From Alkalihalobacterium elongatum (GTDB lineage Bacteria > Bacillota > Bacilli > Bacillales > Bacillaceae_F), in NCBI RefSeq assembly GCF_019024285.1, contig NZ_WMKZ01000005.1:1-64000 (forward strand): a stretch of DNA of 64,000 nt, given 5' to 3'. How positions within the stretch are numbered: position 1 is the first letter of the stretch; each line of letters starts with the position of its first letter. The translations under genes and the position numbers were made by a program. Below the pieces are notes generated by a model. That model did not search any database. It was not told where the DNA came from and saw only the letters and a list, made by a program, of their open reading frames with translations. Below, piece after piece: positions 1-9,627 of the stretch.

Positions 1-400
1 TAGACGCTGGGCGCTGGAGCTAGAATAGAAAAGCGGAAGGTGCCTGGTTAGCGGCGACAAGCGCTGGAGAGCCAGCATTAGTGTCCTGGTTTTGGACACG
101 TTGATGGATCGAAGCGACCTCGAGCCGATGGCACCTGCAGCTAGACATAGAAAAGCGAAAGCGACCGTTTAGCGGCGTAGAGACTGGAGCCCTCCGTATG
201 AGATAAAGGAAACACGATGAGTGCAAACGAGTCCATGTTGTCTTATCGTAAGGAGGAGAGCGAAATCTACTAGACGCTGGGCGCTGGAGCTAGAATAGAA
301 AAGCGGAAGGTGCCTGGTTAGCGGCGACAAGCGCTGGAGAGCCAGCAATCCGTGCCCTGCTCTTTGGGCACGTTTGATGGACCGAAGCGGCATAGAGACT
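1..400. repeat. Dispersed extragenic repeat, two 77-bp identical units plus a degenerate copy
   Basis: Positions 1-77 and 271-347 are identical (77 bp, offset 270). A diverged copy lies at about 131-200 (shared GCTAGA, ATAGAAAAGCG and TTAGCGGCG blocks). Each good copy is followed by a small hairpin: GTGTCC/GGACAC at 81-99 and GTGCCC/GGGCAC at 352-371. The stems differ by a compensatory base-pair change. No credible gene is visible from 1 to 559; the open frames there have no ribosome site and run through the repeat. Repeats of this GC-richer style are common between genes in Bacillaceae genomes (family knowledge). Confidence 0.8.
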
Positions 401-529
401 CGAATACCTTTGATCAGCCATATAATGTAGGTGGCGCTAGAGCATGTTTTTATTTTAGTAGTCTTAAGAGGCCCTTATTAGAAGAAAAATCCCACATTGG
501 ATTCCAACACTTTTTCTTAACTTCAAATA

Positions 530-554
530 AAGAGGCGATGCTAGATCGCCTCTT
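530..554 (-). terminator. Rho-independent terminator of metY
   Basis: Perfect 10-bp stem AAGAGGCGAT/ATCGCCTCTT with loop GCTAG, just downstream of the metY stop on the minus strand. Confidence 0.8.
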
Positions 555-559
555 CCTCT

Positions 560-1954
<1,395 letters not shown>

Positions 1955-1959
1955 TCAGT

Positions 1960-2580
1960 TTATTTTATTTGTAAATGATCTCTCAATTTTTCTAAAGACT
2001 TCGGTCCAATTCCTGATACATTTTGTAAATCTTCGACCGTTTGAAAAGGTCCATTATCATCACGATATGATATTATCGCCTCGGCTTTAGCTGGACCAAT
2101 GCCAGGAAGTTGCTGTAGTTCCTCACTAGTCGCCTGATTAATATTTACTTTTCCATCCTGACTTGTAGACGTTTGATTGCCTCCTATCATCGCTTCAACC
2201 ATAGGTACTTCCTCTTCACCCACTTTTGGGATATAAACAACTATCGCATCAGAAAGAACTGCTGCCAAATTGATTTTCATTTCGTCTGCAGCTGGTGTTA
2301 GGCCGCCTGCCAATTGTATTAAGTCTTTCATTCTCTGCCCCTCCTCGAGTTCATATACACCTGGATAAGCCACTTCCCCTTTTAAATCAATAATAATTTG
2401 TTGTTGTTGTTCAGTGACATCTTGTTCTTTTGTCTCCTCTCCTTCAAAGTACCAATTCATTTCTTCTAATTCGTTATCGTTGTTGTTGTAAAAGTGATAA
2501 ATAAAGCTTAAACTTACTACTAGAAGCAATACTCCAATCATAGTAATTAGCCCTAATTCACGCTTGGAGAATTTCATCAT
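1960..2580 (-). CDS. comEA: Competence DNA receptor ComEA
   Basis: A 206-residue membrane-anchored DNA-binding protein that delivers transforming DNA to the ComEC channel. A single N-terminal membrane segment (about 8-28) is followed by an acidic linker, an SLBB-type domain (about 65-120, IIIDLKGEVAYPGVY) and a C-terminal helix-hairpin-helix pair. The latter reads VNINQATSEELQQLPGIG with a second GIGPKS motif, the DNA-contacting part. ATG-ATG starts at 2580/2577 follow GAGGTGTA. It is divergent from the small gene at 2611 and from comER, the usual Bacillus arrangement. comEB/comEC are not in the window on this side, because metY lies directly downstream. Confidence 0.93.
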   Translation of the reverse strand: MMKFSKRELGLITMIGVLLLVVSLSFIYHFYNNNDNELEEMNWYFEGEETKEQDVTEQQQQIIIDLKGEVAYPGVYELEEGQRMKDLIQLAGGLTPAADEMKINLAAVLSDAIVVYIPKVGEEEVPMVEAMIGGNQTSTSQDGKVNINQATSEELQQLPGIGPAKAEAIISYRDDNGPFQTVEDLQNVSGIGPKSLEKLRDHLQIK

Positions 2581-2610
2581 TACACCTCGCTATAGGAAAG
2601 GATGTTAAAC

Positions 2611-2865
2611 ATGAGTGTACATTTAGCGATATCTAAACAAGTTCAAAACCATATAAATGGACAAACTGAATTCAAAAGACTAGACGCTATGCGTGAAGCA
2701 ACAATCGAAAAAGTAGTTGCTGATGCAAAGAAAGGTATTGATTTTTCTGTAACAGAAATTAATCAAATTACAAATGAAATGAACGGAATTGCAATGAAGT
2801 TTGGTTTTCCAACCAGAAAAACGGTGACAAAAGAAATGGTTAAAGAATTTGCGGAGAGATCTTAA
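2611..2865 (+). CDS. Small conserved DUF2533-like protein
   Basis: An 84-residue helical, soluble protein without signal or membrane segment (MSVHLAISKQ...). I believe it belongs to the Bacillaceae-only DUF2533 group (recalled from pattern, not searched); function unknown. The ATG at 2611 sits 9 nt after AGGAAAGG, whereas the ATG at 2602 abuts that site and is unlikely. It starts only about 30 bp from comEA, so the comEA promoter must lie inside this gene. Confidence 0.7.
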   Translation: MSVHLAISKQVQNHINGQTEFKRLDAMREATIEKVVADAKKGIDFSVTEINQITNEMNGIAMKFGFPTRKTVTKEMVKEFAERS

Positions 2866-2992
2866 AAACTAACGATTAATGAAAAACAAACATAATACGA
2901 TTATCCCCCTCATATATTTACGTTAAAGACTGTCTAGAGGACATTCTGTAGCCCCTATGTGAGCACAGCGTGAGGAAAAGGAGGGATGCAAC

Positions 2993-3829
2993 ATGAATAT
3001 TGGGATAATAGGTACAGGAAGTATGGGAACCATCTTAATTGATTCCTTAATTGAAGCAAAAGCTGTCACTCCATCCCAGCTGTTCATTCATAATCGTACT
3101 TTAGAAAAAGTAAAAGTCATTGAGAAGAAACATCATTCACTTCACATATGCGAAACCCCAAATGATGTAGTAAAACAAACAGATCTCATTTTTATTTGTG
3201 TTAAACCTTTACAATTCTACTCATTGTTAGAGACAATTCAAGCCGATTGTTATAGCAATCAATTGCTCGTTTCAATTACGAGTCCAATTTCTGTAAAACA
3301 ATTGGAGCAAATGGTCAATTGTAAAGTTGCCAGAGCCATTCCTAGCATTTTAAATCGAGCACATGCCGGACCTTCATTATTGAGCTTCGGGAAACGCTGT
3401 ACAACTAAAGATAAAAAGCTACTCACCTCCCTTTTGAGTAACATATCTAATCCACTTGAAATCGAAGAAAACGTTACAAGAGTCGCTTCAGATATTGTTA
3501 GTTGTGGGCCTGCTTTTTTTAGTTATATTTTGCAACGATTTGTGGATGCTGCGGTAAGGCAAACTGAAATTACAGAAGAGGATGCAACTACACTTGCAAC
3601 TAACATGATTATCGGAATGGGGAAGTTGTTAGAAAAGGAGATTTTTACTTTACCTACATTACAACAAAGAGTCTGTGTACCTGGGGGCATAACTGGTGAA
3701 GGAATTAAAGTATTAGAAGAGGAAATCGGGCAAATGTTTGATCATCTCTTTCAACAAACTCATGCTAAATACTATGAAGATAAAGAATTGATTGAACAAC
3801 AATTTTCTTCTAAAACATACAAAGAATAA
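2993..3829 (+). CDS. comER: Late competence-operon protein ComER, pyrroline-5-carboxylate reductase family
   Basis: A 278-residue protein with an N-terminal Rossmann fold (MNIGIIGTGSMG, GxGxxG at about 6-12) and the ProC-type C-terminal helical domain (PGGITGEGIKVLEE near 225-240). Bacillus ComER resembles proline biosynthesis reductases and is encoded opposite comEA; it has been linked to sporulation and biofilm control rather than DNA uptake. The ribosome site AAGGAGGG lies 8 nt before the ATG. The gene ends in a strong bidirectional terminator shared with yqeM. Confidence 0.9.
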   Translation: MNIGIIGTGSMGTILIDSLIEAKAVTPSQLFIHNRTLEKVKVIEKKHHSLHICETPNDVVKQTDLIFICVKPLQFYSLLETIQADCYSNQLLVSITSPISVKQLEQMVNCKVARAIPSILNRAHAGPSLLSFGKRCTTKDKKLLTSLLSNISNPLEIEENVTRVASDIVSCGPAFFSYILQRFVDAAVRQTEITEEDATTLATNMIIGMGKLLEKEIFTLPTLQQRVCVPGGITGEGIKVLEEEIGQMFDHLFQQTHAKYYEDKELIEQQFSSKTYKE

Positions 3830-3864
3830 GACAAGAGACTAATGCGTCTCTTGTCTTATTCTTT
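3821..3864. terminator. Bidirectional terminator between comER and yqeM
   Basis: Perfect 19-bp inverted repeat (3821-3839 / 3846-3864) with a 6-nt loop. It overlaps the comER stop and lies just beyond the yqeM stop. Confidence 0.9.
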
Positions 3865-3872
3865 GTTCATCG

Positions 3873-4625
3873 TTAAATTCCTGCTGATTTTTTTCTCGCA
3901 ACAAAAAAAATTCTCTCGCTTGCTTCGGCAATCTTTACACCAAAATCTGCACTAGTTTCAAGAATAGAAAATCCAGCTTCTTCTAACCACTGAATATATT
4001 GTTCAATAGGATAGGTACGCTGTTCATGAAATTCTTCGTGCCTTGTATATGTCTCATCTTCATTTTGAACAAAAAACGTTAAGTCGTGCTCCACGCTGTG
4101 TGGAACCTCTCCTGTAAACGCCTTCCAAATATACGAAATACTTTCTTCGTCGTCAGCAAAAACTTGTCCTGCAAATACATGGTCCATCTTAAAACAAGAA
4201 TGTACATCAAAAATTAATAAGCCATTATCTTTTAAGTTTTGGTAAAAAGCTGAAAACGCAGCTTGAACATCTCTTGGATTTGTTAAATAGTTCAGGCTGT
4301 CACAATACGTAAGAACAGCATCATATTCCCCAAGTCCTTCGAGATCTCTCATATCCTGCTCAAATAAGCGCGCAGTTAACTTGGCTGCTTCCAGCTTTTT
4401 ATTGGCAACGACTAACATATCACTTGATAAATCTACACCTGTGACTAGAAAACCTTCTTTAGCTAAACGGATAAGAAGCTCACCGGTACCACAACCAACA
4501 TCTAATATTTCATTAGCTTCTGGTGCATACATTTGAAGCTTTTGTTTAGTAAACGTCAGCCATGCATCATAAGGTGCATCCTTCATTAATTGATCATATA
4601 AGTAAGCAAACTGCTCGTAGTTCAT
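3873..4625 (-). CDS. yqeM: Class I SAM-dependent methyltransferase YqeM
   Basis: A 250-residue cytosolic methyltransferase. Motif I is ILDVGCGTGELLIRLA (about 40-55), followed by VTGVDLSSDML and DAVLTYCDSLNYL. The substrate is unknown. It is the last gene of the conserved yqeH-aroE-yhbY-nadD-yqeK-rsfS-yqeM operon, 20 bp after rsfS. The length and position match Bacillus YqeM. Confidence 0.88.
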   Translation of the reverse strand: MNYEQFAYLYDQLMKDAPYDAWLTFTKQKLQMYAPEANEILDVGCGTGELLIRLAKEGFLVTGVDLSSDMLVVANKKLEAAKLTARLFEQDMRDLEGLGEYDAVLTYCDSLNYLTNPRDVQAAFSAFYQNLKDNGLLIFDVHSCFKMDHVFAGQVFADDEESISYIWKAFTGEVPHSVEHDLTFFVQNEDETYTRHEEFHEQRTYPIEQYIQWLEEAGFSILETSADFGVKIAEASERIFFVARKKSAGI

Positions 4626-4646
4626 CTTTTTTCCTTTCCTAACAGA

Positions 4647-5000
4647 CTACAGTAGTTCCCCTTCAAGTTCCATTACTTGTGCGTCGCCCCATAGCTTTTC
4701 TAAATTGTAATAAGAACGCTCATCACGATGGAACACGTGCACAACTATATCATTTAAGTCAACAAGAACCCAACGTCCTTGTTCAAACCCTTCTAAGCGC
4801 TTTAAATCCATGCCGTTTTCTTGAGCAACTTTCTTTAATTCATGTGCAATTGCCTGCACTTGTTTATCTGAATTACCGTGGCAAATAATAAAGTAGTCAG
4901 CAATTAAAGAAACACCCTTCATATTTAGAACTACTATGTCCTCGGCTTTTTTATCATCAATTGCATTTACAGCTAATTTTAATACGTTGTTTACATCCAT
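4647..5000 (-). CDS. rsfS: Ribosome silencing factor RsfS
   Basis: A 117-residue RsfS/Iojap protein that binds ribosomal protein L14 on the 50S subunit and blocks subunit joining during starvation. Family signature: IADYFIICHGNSDKQVQAIA, then WVLVDLNDIVVHVF and YYNLEKLWGDA. The ATG at 5000 (MDVNNVLK) is preferred because it lies behind GGGAGG; the upstream in-frame ATG at 5027 has no ribosome site and would overlap yqeK further. Confidence 0.93.
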   Translation of the reverse strand: MDVNNVLKLAVNAIDDKKAEDIVVLNMKGVSLIADYFIICHGNSDKQVQAIAHELKKVAQENGMDLKRLEGFEQGRWVLVDLNDIVVHVFHRDERSYYNLEKLWGDAQVMELEGELL

Positions 5001-5008
5001 TAAGATGA

Positions 5009-5581
5009 TTACCTCCCTTTTTTCCATTCAGTTAAAAGTTGATTGTAAGCTGCTAATGTATCAGGGTAAATCAGTTGACTTTTTTTCATTAAGAACGTCA
5101 TCGTATTTCGCAATGACATAATACAAGCATAATTAAGATCGTTTGCTGCTGTTTCTCTTACTTCTTCTACACCTGGAAATTGTCTCCCAGGTTCAATATA
5201 GTCCGCTAAAAAAACGACCTTTTCTAATGTTGTCATATTTGGTCTACCCGTTGTATGGTAACGAATCGCAGACAATATTTCATCATCTTTAATGCCAACC
5301 TCATGTTCTACCCAATAGGCTCCACACGGGGCATGTAATAATTCATTTCCATAGTGCAGAAAGTCATCTCCAAGGTTTTGTTCCCTTATAAGCTGACGCA
5401 TTTCATCTTTCGGTCTAAATTTAGCGTAATCGTGAAAAATACTAGCTAGCTCTGCTTTTTCTTCGTCAATACCTTGCTGCTTAGCCAATTGGATAGCTGT
5501 TTCCATCACTCCGATTGTGTGAGTGTACCTGTGATCAGTCAAATGAGGCTTAACGATTTCTAATGCTTGCGCTCGTTCCAT
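5009..5581 (-). CDS. yqeK: HD-domain Ap4A hydrolase YqeK
   Basis: A 190-residue HD-superfamily hydrolase with RYTHTIGVMETA (first His), FHDYAK (the HD pair) and a later YIEPGR motif. YqeK enzymes cleave diadenosine tetraphosphate symmetrically to ADP. The start at 5581 (MERAQALE) follows GAGGAGAGAG and lies inside the end of nadD (32-nt overlap), as in other Bacillus, so the two are translationally coupled. Confidence 0.9.
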   Translation of the reverse strand: MERAQALEIVKPHLTDHRYTHTIGVMETAIQLAKQQGIDEEKAELASIFHDYAKFRPKDEMRQLIREQNLGDDFLHYGNELLHAPCGAYWVEHEVGIKDDEILSAIRYHTTGRPNMTTLEKVVFLADYIEPGRQFPGVEEVRETAANDLNYACIMSLRNTMTFLMKKSQLIYPDTLAAYNQLLTEWKKGR

Positions 5582-6152
5582 ATAACTCTCTCTCCTCAAT
5601 AAAATGACGGACTTGTTCAGGAACAAAATAACGAATACTACGTCCCTTCTTAAGTCTTTCTCTAATATCTGTTGAAGAAATATCTACCTGTGGTATCGTT
5701 AATAATTTCATCTTGTCTTCATACATAGTGGGTTGTGAGTAGCCAGGGCGCTGCAGCCCAACGAATGTTACATATTCAAACAACTCATCTATCCGCTCCC
5801 ATGTATGAAGCTGCTCAATCATATCTCCACCGATAATAAAATAAAATTCCACATCAGGTAACTTCGTTTTTAGCTCTTTTAGTGTATCTACCGTATAGGA
5901 TGGACCATTTCGTTCTAACTCAACAGTAGAAAGAATAAATTGCTCTTTACCTTCAATTGCTTTTGTTACCATTTCAATCCGGTCATTAATAGATGAAACA
6001 TCGTTCGTTTTTTTATGGGGAGGAATATTTGCTGGCATAAACCATATTTCATCTAACTTACATTGCTCTAATACTTCTTGAGCAATAAGTAAGTGCCCGA
6101 TATGTGGAGGGTCAAATGTACCTCCAAGAATACCGATTTTTCGCACAATCAT
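5550..6152 (-). CDS. nadD: Nicotinate-nucleotide adenylyltransferase NadD
   Basis: A 200-residue nucleotidyltransferase of NAD synthesis (NaMN + ATP to NaAD). It has the HxGH-type motif GGTFDPPHIGH at about 10-20 and the C-terminal ISSTxIR motif (DISSTDIRERL near 165). The ATG at 6152 follows GGGGAG. It sits mid-operon, overlapping yqeK. Confidence 0.95.
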   Translation of the reverse strand: MIVRKIGILGGTFDPPHIGHLLIAQEVLEQCKLDEIWFMPANIPPHKKTNDVSSINDRIEMVTKAIEGKEQFILSTVELERNGPSYTVDTLKELKTKLPDVEFYFIIGGDMIEQLHTWERIDELFEYVTFVGLQRPGYSQPTMYEDKMKLLTIPQVDISSTDIRERLKKGRSIRYFVPEQVRHFIEERELYGTSASIRNR

Positions 6153-6172
6153 TACTCCCCTTTATTGTTCTA

Positions 6173-6466
6173 TTATTGTGGGAGCTCCAGCTGTTTATTT
6201 TCTTTAGATTCTTTATACAATACAATCGTATTCCCAATCACTTGTACAAGTTCAGCTTTTGCTCCTTTGCTTAAATCGTTCGCCACTTCATCTTTTTCAT
6301 CTTCACAGTTTTGTAATACACTTACTTTTAATAATTCTCTTGCTTCTAATGCATCATTAATTTGTTTAATCATATTCTCATTCACGCCACCTTTTCCTAC
6401 TTGGAAAATTGGTGTAAGATGATGTGCTTTTGAGCGTAAGAAACGTTTTTGTTTTCCTGTTAACAT
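6173..6466 (-). CDS. yhbY: CRM-domain RNA-binding protein YhbY (YqeI)
   Basis: A 97-residue single CRM domain that binds pre-50S ribosomal RNA. The GxxG-type loop is VGKGGVNENMI (about 23-33), and the N terminus MLTGKQKRFLRSKAH is typical. GGAGGATC precedes the start. It sits 4 bp after aroE. Confidence 0.93.
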   Translation of the reverse strand: MLTGKQKRFLRSKAHHLTPIFQVGKGGVNENMIKQINDALEARELLKVSVLQNCEDEKDEVANDLSKGAKAELVQVIGNTIVLYKESKENKQLELPQ

Positions 6467-6470
6467 GTAC

Positions 6471-7310
6471 TTATGATCCTCCTAATTGTTGTAATACAAC
6501 TTTCTCCATTTTACTGCGATCGGGCGAGTGCCCTGTCCACTTTTCAAAGGCAAGTGCCCCCTGTCCCACAAACATTCCGACTCCATTTAAAATGGTTGCC
6601 CCTTTCGCTTCAGCCTCTTGCAAAAATTTTGTCTTCAATGGGTTGTAGATTAAATCACTTACCACTGAATCCACTCTTAGGTTTCCTAAATCAATCGGTA
6701 ATTGATCGATGTTTGGACTCATTCCAACTGAAGTCGTATTTATGATTAGGTCATAGATATCTAAACACATAGCAGCTTCTTCAACTGAACAAACCATTAC
6801 ATTCGTATTTCCGCAGTTACATTCATTTGCTAGAATGGCTGCTTTTTCTTTCGTGCGGTTAGCAATGTGTAATTCAGGAACACCATATCTTGAAAGTACT
6901 GTAAATACAGCACGGGCAGCTCCACCTGCACCGATTATTAAGACTTTCATATGTTGTAGCTGTTCCCCAGTAATTTTTTGTAATGACTGCAAGTACCCTT
7001 CTCCGTCTGTATTATAACCGATTAATCTTCCGTCTTTATTGACAACGGTATTAACTGCTCCAATTAATTTTGCTTCCTCGTCTACTTCGTCTAAATATTT
7101 CATGACCTCGACTTTATGAGGAATAGTTACATTAAAACCAGTTATATCTAGTGCACGAATTCCATTTACAGCGCTCTCTAAGTTTGACACTTTAACATCA
7201 AATGCATGGTAATGATGGTCAAGGTTTAAACTTCGAAAAGCATCATTGTGCATTCTTGGTGACATTGAATGACTTACAGGATTCCCTAGCAATCCAAATA
7301 ATTTCCCCAT
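6471..7310 (-). CDS. aroE: Shikimate dehydrogenase AroE
   Basis: A 279-residue NADP-dependent shikimate dehydrogenase of the aromatic amino acid pathway. Substrate site SHSMSPRMHN (about 13-22), catalytic Lys66 in NVTIPHK, NTDGEGY near 102, and the NADP loop GAGGAARAV (about 128-136). Its placement between yqeH and yhbY is conserved in Bacillus. Confidence 0.95.
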   Translation of the reverse strand: MGKLFGLLGNPVSHSMSPRMHNDAFRSLNLDHHYHAFDVKVSNLESAVNGIRALDITGFNVTIPHKVEVMKYLDEVDEEAKLIGAVNTVVNKDGRLIGYNTDGEGYLQSLQKITGEQLQHMKVLIIGAGGAARAVFTVLSRYGVPELHIANRTKEKAAILANECNCGNTNVMVCSVEEAAMCLDIYDLIINTTSVGMSPNIDQLPIDLGNLRVDSVVSDLIYNPLKTKFLQEAEAKGATILNGVGMFVGQGALAFEKWTGHSPDRSKMEKVVLQQLGGS

Positions 7311-7325
7311 CGTTCTCTCCCCTTT

Positions 7326-8432
7326 TTAAATGAGCGCTGGTCGAATTGTTACCCCTACACCTTTAGGAGCGTATGCTTGGACGTGAACATTTTCTTGGTG
7401 TACTGCAACCCAGCCTAAACCTGAAAAGACGATATCACTTTTTTCTTTAATATAAAAGTCATGTTTCACTAATTCAGGTAAATTATCTTTTGTTTCTGGG
7501 CCTGGGGGTGACAACAATTCACCTAAGTGATTCTGATATAACTCGTCGGCTTTGTCTAGTTTCGTTCGATGGATGTTGATTTCATTCGAGAAGTAACAAA
7601 CAAATGAACCTCTCTCACCTTCTATAAAGTCAAATCTCGCTAACCCGCCAAAGTACAATGTTTGTTCTTCGTTTAATTGAAATACCATTGATTTGATTTC
7701 TTTTTTTGGTGTAATTACTTTTAATTCTTTTTTATCAATGTAATGTGCAATTTGATGGTGATTTATAATACCAGGTGTATCATAAAGTGCAGAACCATCA
7801 TCTAACGGAATGTCAATCATATCTAATGTAGTTCCTGGAAAATGGGAAGTTGTAATTAACTGCTCCTCATCTCCACCAAATTCTTTAATAATTCTGTTGA
7901 TGAAGGTTGACTTCCCAACATTTGTACAACCTACAACGTAGACATCCTTTCCTTTTCTAAGTTCTTCAATACGATTAGCAACATCTAGAACACCAAGTCC
8001 TTTCTCTGCACTAATCAGCATTACATCAATTGGTTTTAACCCTAAATCTTTAGATGATCTCTTCATCCAATTAATTAACTTGTTATTGTTAAGCGACTTC
8101 GGTAGTAAATCGACTTTATTTCCTACTAAAAGAACGTCATTATTCCCAACAAAGCGGTGTAGTCCAGGTAACCAACTTCCATTAAAGTCAAAAATATCTA
8201 CAATCTTAACAATAAGTGAATTTGTTTTTCCTAATGTATTTAAGATTTTTAAGAAATCATCATCAGTTAATTCGACATCCTGAACTTCATTATAATGTTT
8301 TAAACGGAAGCAGCGTTGACAAATAACTACATCACGTTCTAAAGCTGAAGTTGGAGCATACCCAAGTTGACTTTTGTCAGTCGTCTGAACTTTTACACCG
8401 CAGCCAGCACAAATAATATCTCTTTCTTCCAC
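7326..8432 (-). CDS. yqeH: Circularly permuted GTPase YqeH, 30S ribosome assembly
   Basis: A 368-residue GTPase for 30S biogenesis. It has an N-terminal treble-clef zinc finger (CAGC near 9-12, CQRC near 38-41). The G motifs are permuted: GNKVDLLP (G4) comes before GCTNVGKST (G1) and DTPG (G3). It is first in the operon here. In B. subtilis yqeG precedes yqeH; no yqeG-like frame is present in the 700 bp upstream, which instead leads to sda. Confidence 0.94.
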   Translation of the reverse strand: MEERDIICAGCGVKVQTTDKSQLGYAPTSALERDVVICQRCFRLKHYNEVQDVELTDDDFLKILNTLGKTNSLIVKIVDIFDFNGSWLPGLHRFVGNNDVLLVGNKVDLLPKSLNNNKLINWMKRSSKDLGLKPIDVMLISAEKGLGVLDVANRIEELRKGKDVYVVGCTNVGKSTFINRIIKEFGGDEEQLITTSHFPGTTLDMIDIPLDDGSALYDTPGIINHHQIAHYIDKKELKVITPKKEIKSMVFQLNEEQTLYFGGLARFDFIEGERGSFVCYFSNEINIHRTKLDKADELYQNHLGELLSPPGPETKDNLPELVKHDFYIKEKSDIVFSGLGWVAVHQENVHVQAYAPKGVGVTIRPALI

Positions 8433-8849
8433 TATTCATCCTCCAATGTTCGTACGTTAAGTGATCTTTTCTTTTTTCTTAACACTTTTCCTTATTTGTA
8501 TTATTTGAAACGAGTATGTTGTTATCCTCTAATATGTAATGATTTTTTGGAAAAAGTGTAAGTTCTTTGCTTTTCGGGTATAGCATTACTAGCCTGTCAA
8601 TTTATTGTTAAAGGATAAATGTTCCATACCTTTAATCAAACCGTAAGTATACAATTTTTTTCATTAGAATTCAATTATTTTGCATAAAGGAGTTGACGCT
8701 CATTATAAAATTCAAGCCGTTTTCGTTAACTTTGTTGCTACTGGACCAATTTTTGAACAAAACCTTCAGCCTATAGCGTGAAGGACAAATTATAAAAATA
8801 CTAGAGATATTCCGAAAAAATTCGTTATTTTTCAAAAAAATAAAAAAAG

Positions 8850-8860
8850 TTTTCGACAAA
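8850..8860 (-). promoter_or_regulatory. Exact Spo0A (0A) box match upstream of sda
   Basis: TTTTCGACAAA is the exact reverse complement of the 0A-box form TTTGTCGAAAA. It lies about 300 bp before the sda start. Function is inferred from sequence only. Confidence 0.45.
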
Positions 8861-8869
8861 AATTGGCTG

Positions 8870-8979
8870 TTATCTACACTGTGGATAACTTTATACACCT
8901 ATCAACATCTTATAAATTCTGGAATTTTTACATTTATAAACAAGTAATCAACAAGTTATCCACGATTAATTGTGGATAA
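8870..8979. promoter_or_regulatory. Cluster of DnaA boxes upstream of sda
   Basis: Perfect DnaA boxes (TTATCCACA) occur in reverse orientation at 8880-8888 and 8971-8979. One-mismatch boxes lie at 8870-8878 (TTATCTACA) and 8956-8964 (TTATCCACG), and a weak one at 8891-8899. They form two inverted pairs about 85 bp apart. In B. subtilis DnaA activates sda directly, which fits this placement. Confidence 0.85.
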
Positions 8980-8981
8980 AA

Positions 8982-8995
8982 CGAACGGTTGTTCT
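8982..8995. promoter_or_regulatory. LexA-like (SOS) box overlapping the putative sda -35
   Basis: CGAACGGTTGTTCT matches 12 of 14 positions of the Bacillus consensus CGAACRNRYGTTYC. It overlaps the -35-like TTGTTC at 8989-8994. Candidate only. Confidence 0.45.
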
Positions 8996-9017
8996 ATTTT
9001 TTTGTACATGATAGGAT
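8989..9017 (+). promoter_or_regulatory. Putative sigma-A promoter of sda
   Basis: TTGTTC (8989-8994), 17-nt spacer, TAGGAT (9012-9017). The -10 is a 4/6 match. It would give a leader of roughly 125 nt before sda. Confidence 0.4.
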
Positions 9018-9147
9018 TAAGTTACAACACATTGGAAATCCTATTAGTATATGAATTCACTACTATAACATGCCTTATACATAAAAAATAATTTTTAAAC
9101 TGTTACTCTCGACTATCCTATTTCATTTTGAAGGAGGTTAATTATTA

Positions 9148-9288
9148 ATGAAGAAACTATCAGATGATCTTTTAATTGAAACTTACTTCAAAGCTATTGA
9201 ACTTAAATTAAGTGAAGATTTTATTTACTTGATTAAACTTGAAATTGACCGTCGATCTCTATCAGACAAAATTAAACTTACTTCATAA
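9148..9288 (+). CDS. sda: Sda, sporulation checkpoint inhibitor of KinA-type kinases
   Basis: A 46-residue helical-hairpin protein ([20 protein letters not shown]...), the same length as B. subtilis Sda. The LSD-LLIE-YFKA and I-RRSL blocks are conserved. Sda binds the dimerisation/phosphotransfer domain of sporulation histidine kinases and stops phosphate flow to Spo0A while DNA is replicating or damaged. A perfect AAGGAGG lies 11 nt before the ATG. The gene is monocistronic between the DnaA-box region and a strong terminator. In B. subtilis it also sits beside the yqeG/yqeH block. Confidence 0.93.
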   Translation: MKKLSDDLLIETYFKAIELKLSEDFIYLIKLEIDRRSLSDKIKLTS

Positions 9289-9313
9289 AACAACATCGTA
9301 TAAATTAACACAA

Positions 9314-9346
9314 CAGACCAACTCATAAGGAGTTGGTCTGCTTTTT
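9314..9346 (+). terminator. Terminator of sda
   Basis: 11-bp stem CAGACCAACTC/GAGTTGGTCTG, loop ATAAG, then CTTTTT. Confidence 0.9.
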
Positions 9347-9423
9347 GTAGGTTACTAATTCCCTTGTTTATCAATCATCATGAAAGAGGACACCCAATTA
9401 TCGTAATCAGGATATCCCTTTTC

Positions 9424-9627
9424 CTAACGGATTTTAATGTATTCTCTTGGCCTAAATGGCTCGATTCGCTCCACTTGTCGAGGGGCCTCCAAAATCCCCA
9501 TATTTTCATGTTCTTCATCTAAATTATACATTTGGATTAGTCGATCATTTAGAGAATCGGCTTGCCATGCACCGATAAACATGATTGTAAAGATCGCTAG
9601 TGCAACCAATCCTTTTCTAAGTCTCAT
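9424..9627 (-). CDS. Small membrane-anchored protein of unknown function
   Basis: 67 residues: a basic N terminus (MRLRKG), one hydrophobic segment (about 6-22, LVALAIFTIMFIGAW), then a hydrophilic tail rich in Glu and Arg. The family is not recognised. The ATG at 9627 is 8 nt after TGGAG; an in-frame GTG at 9636 overlaps that site. It could be a secreted or anchored short protein. No operon partner. Confidence 0.6.
   Translation of the reverse strand: MRLRKGLVALAIFTIMFIGAWQADSLNDRLIQMYNLDEEHENMGILEAPRQVERIEPFRPREYIKIR

Larger units (their letters stand above)
8433..9147. other. 715-bp AT-rich intergenic control region between yqeH and sda
   Basis: No credible gene. It holds the divergent promoters of the yqeH operon and sda, including the 0A box, DnaA boxes and LexA-like box listed separately. 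The stretch 8560-8840 shows nothing I can identify. Confidence 0.7.

Noticed and set aside
8870-8979. Chromosomal replication origin because of DnaA boxes
   Set aside because: No dnaA/dnaN or AT-rich unwinding array nearby; the adjacent sda gene explains the boxes.
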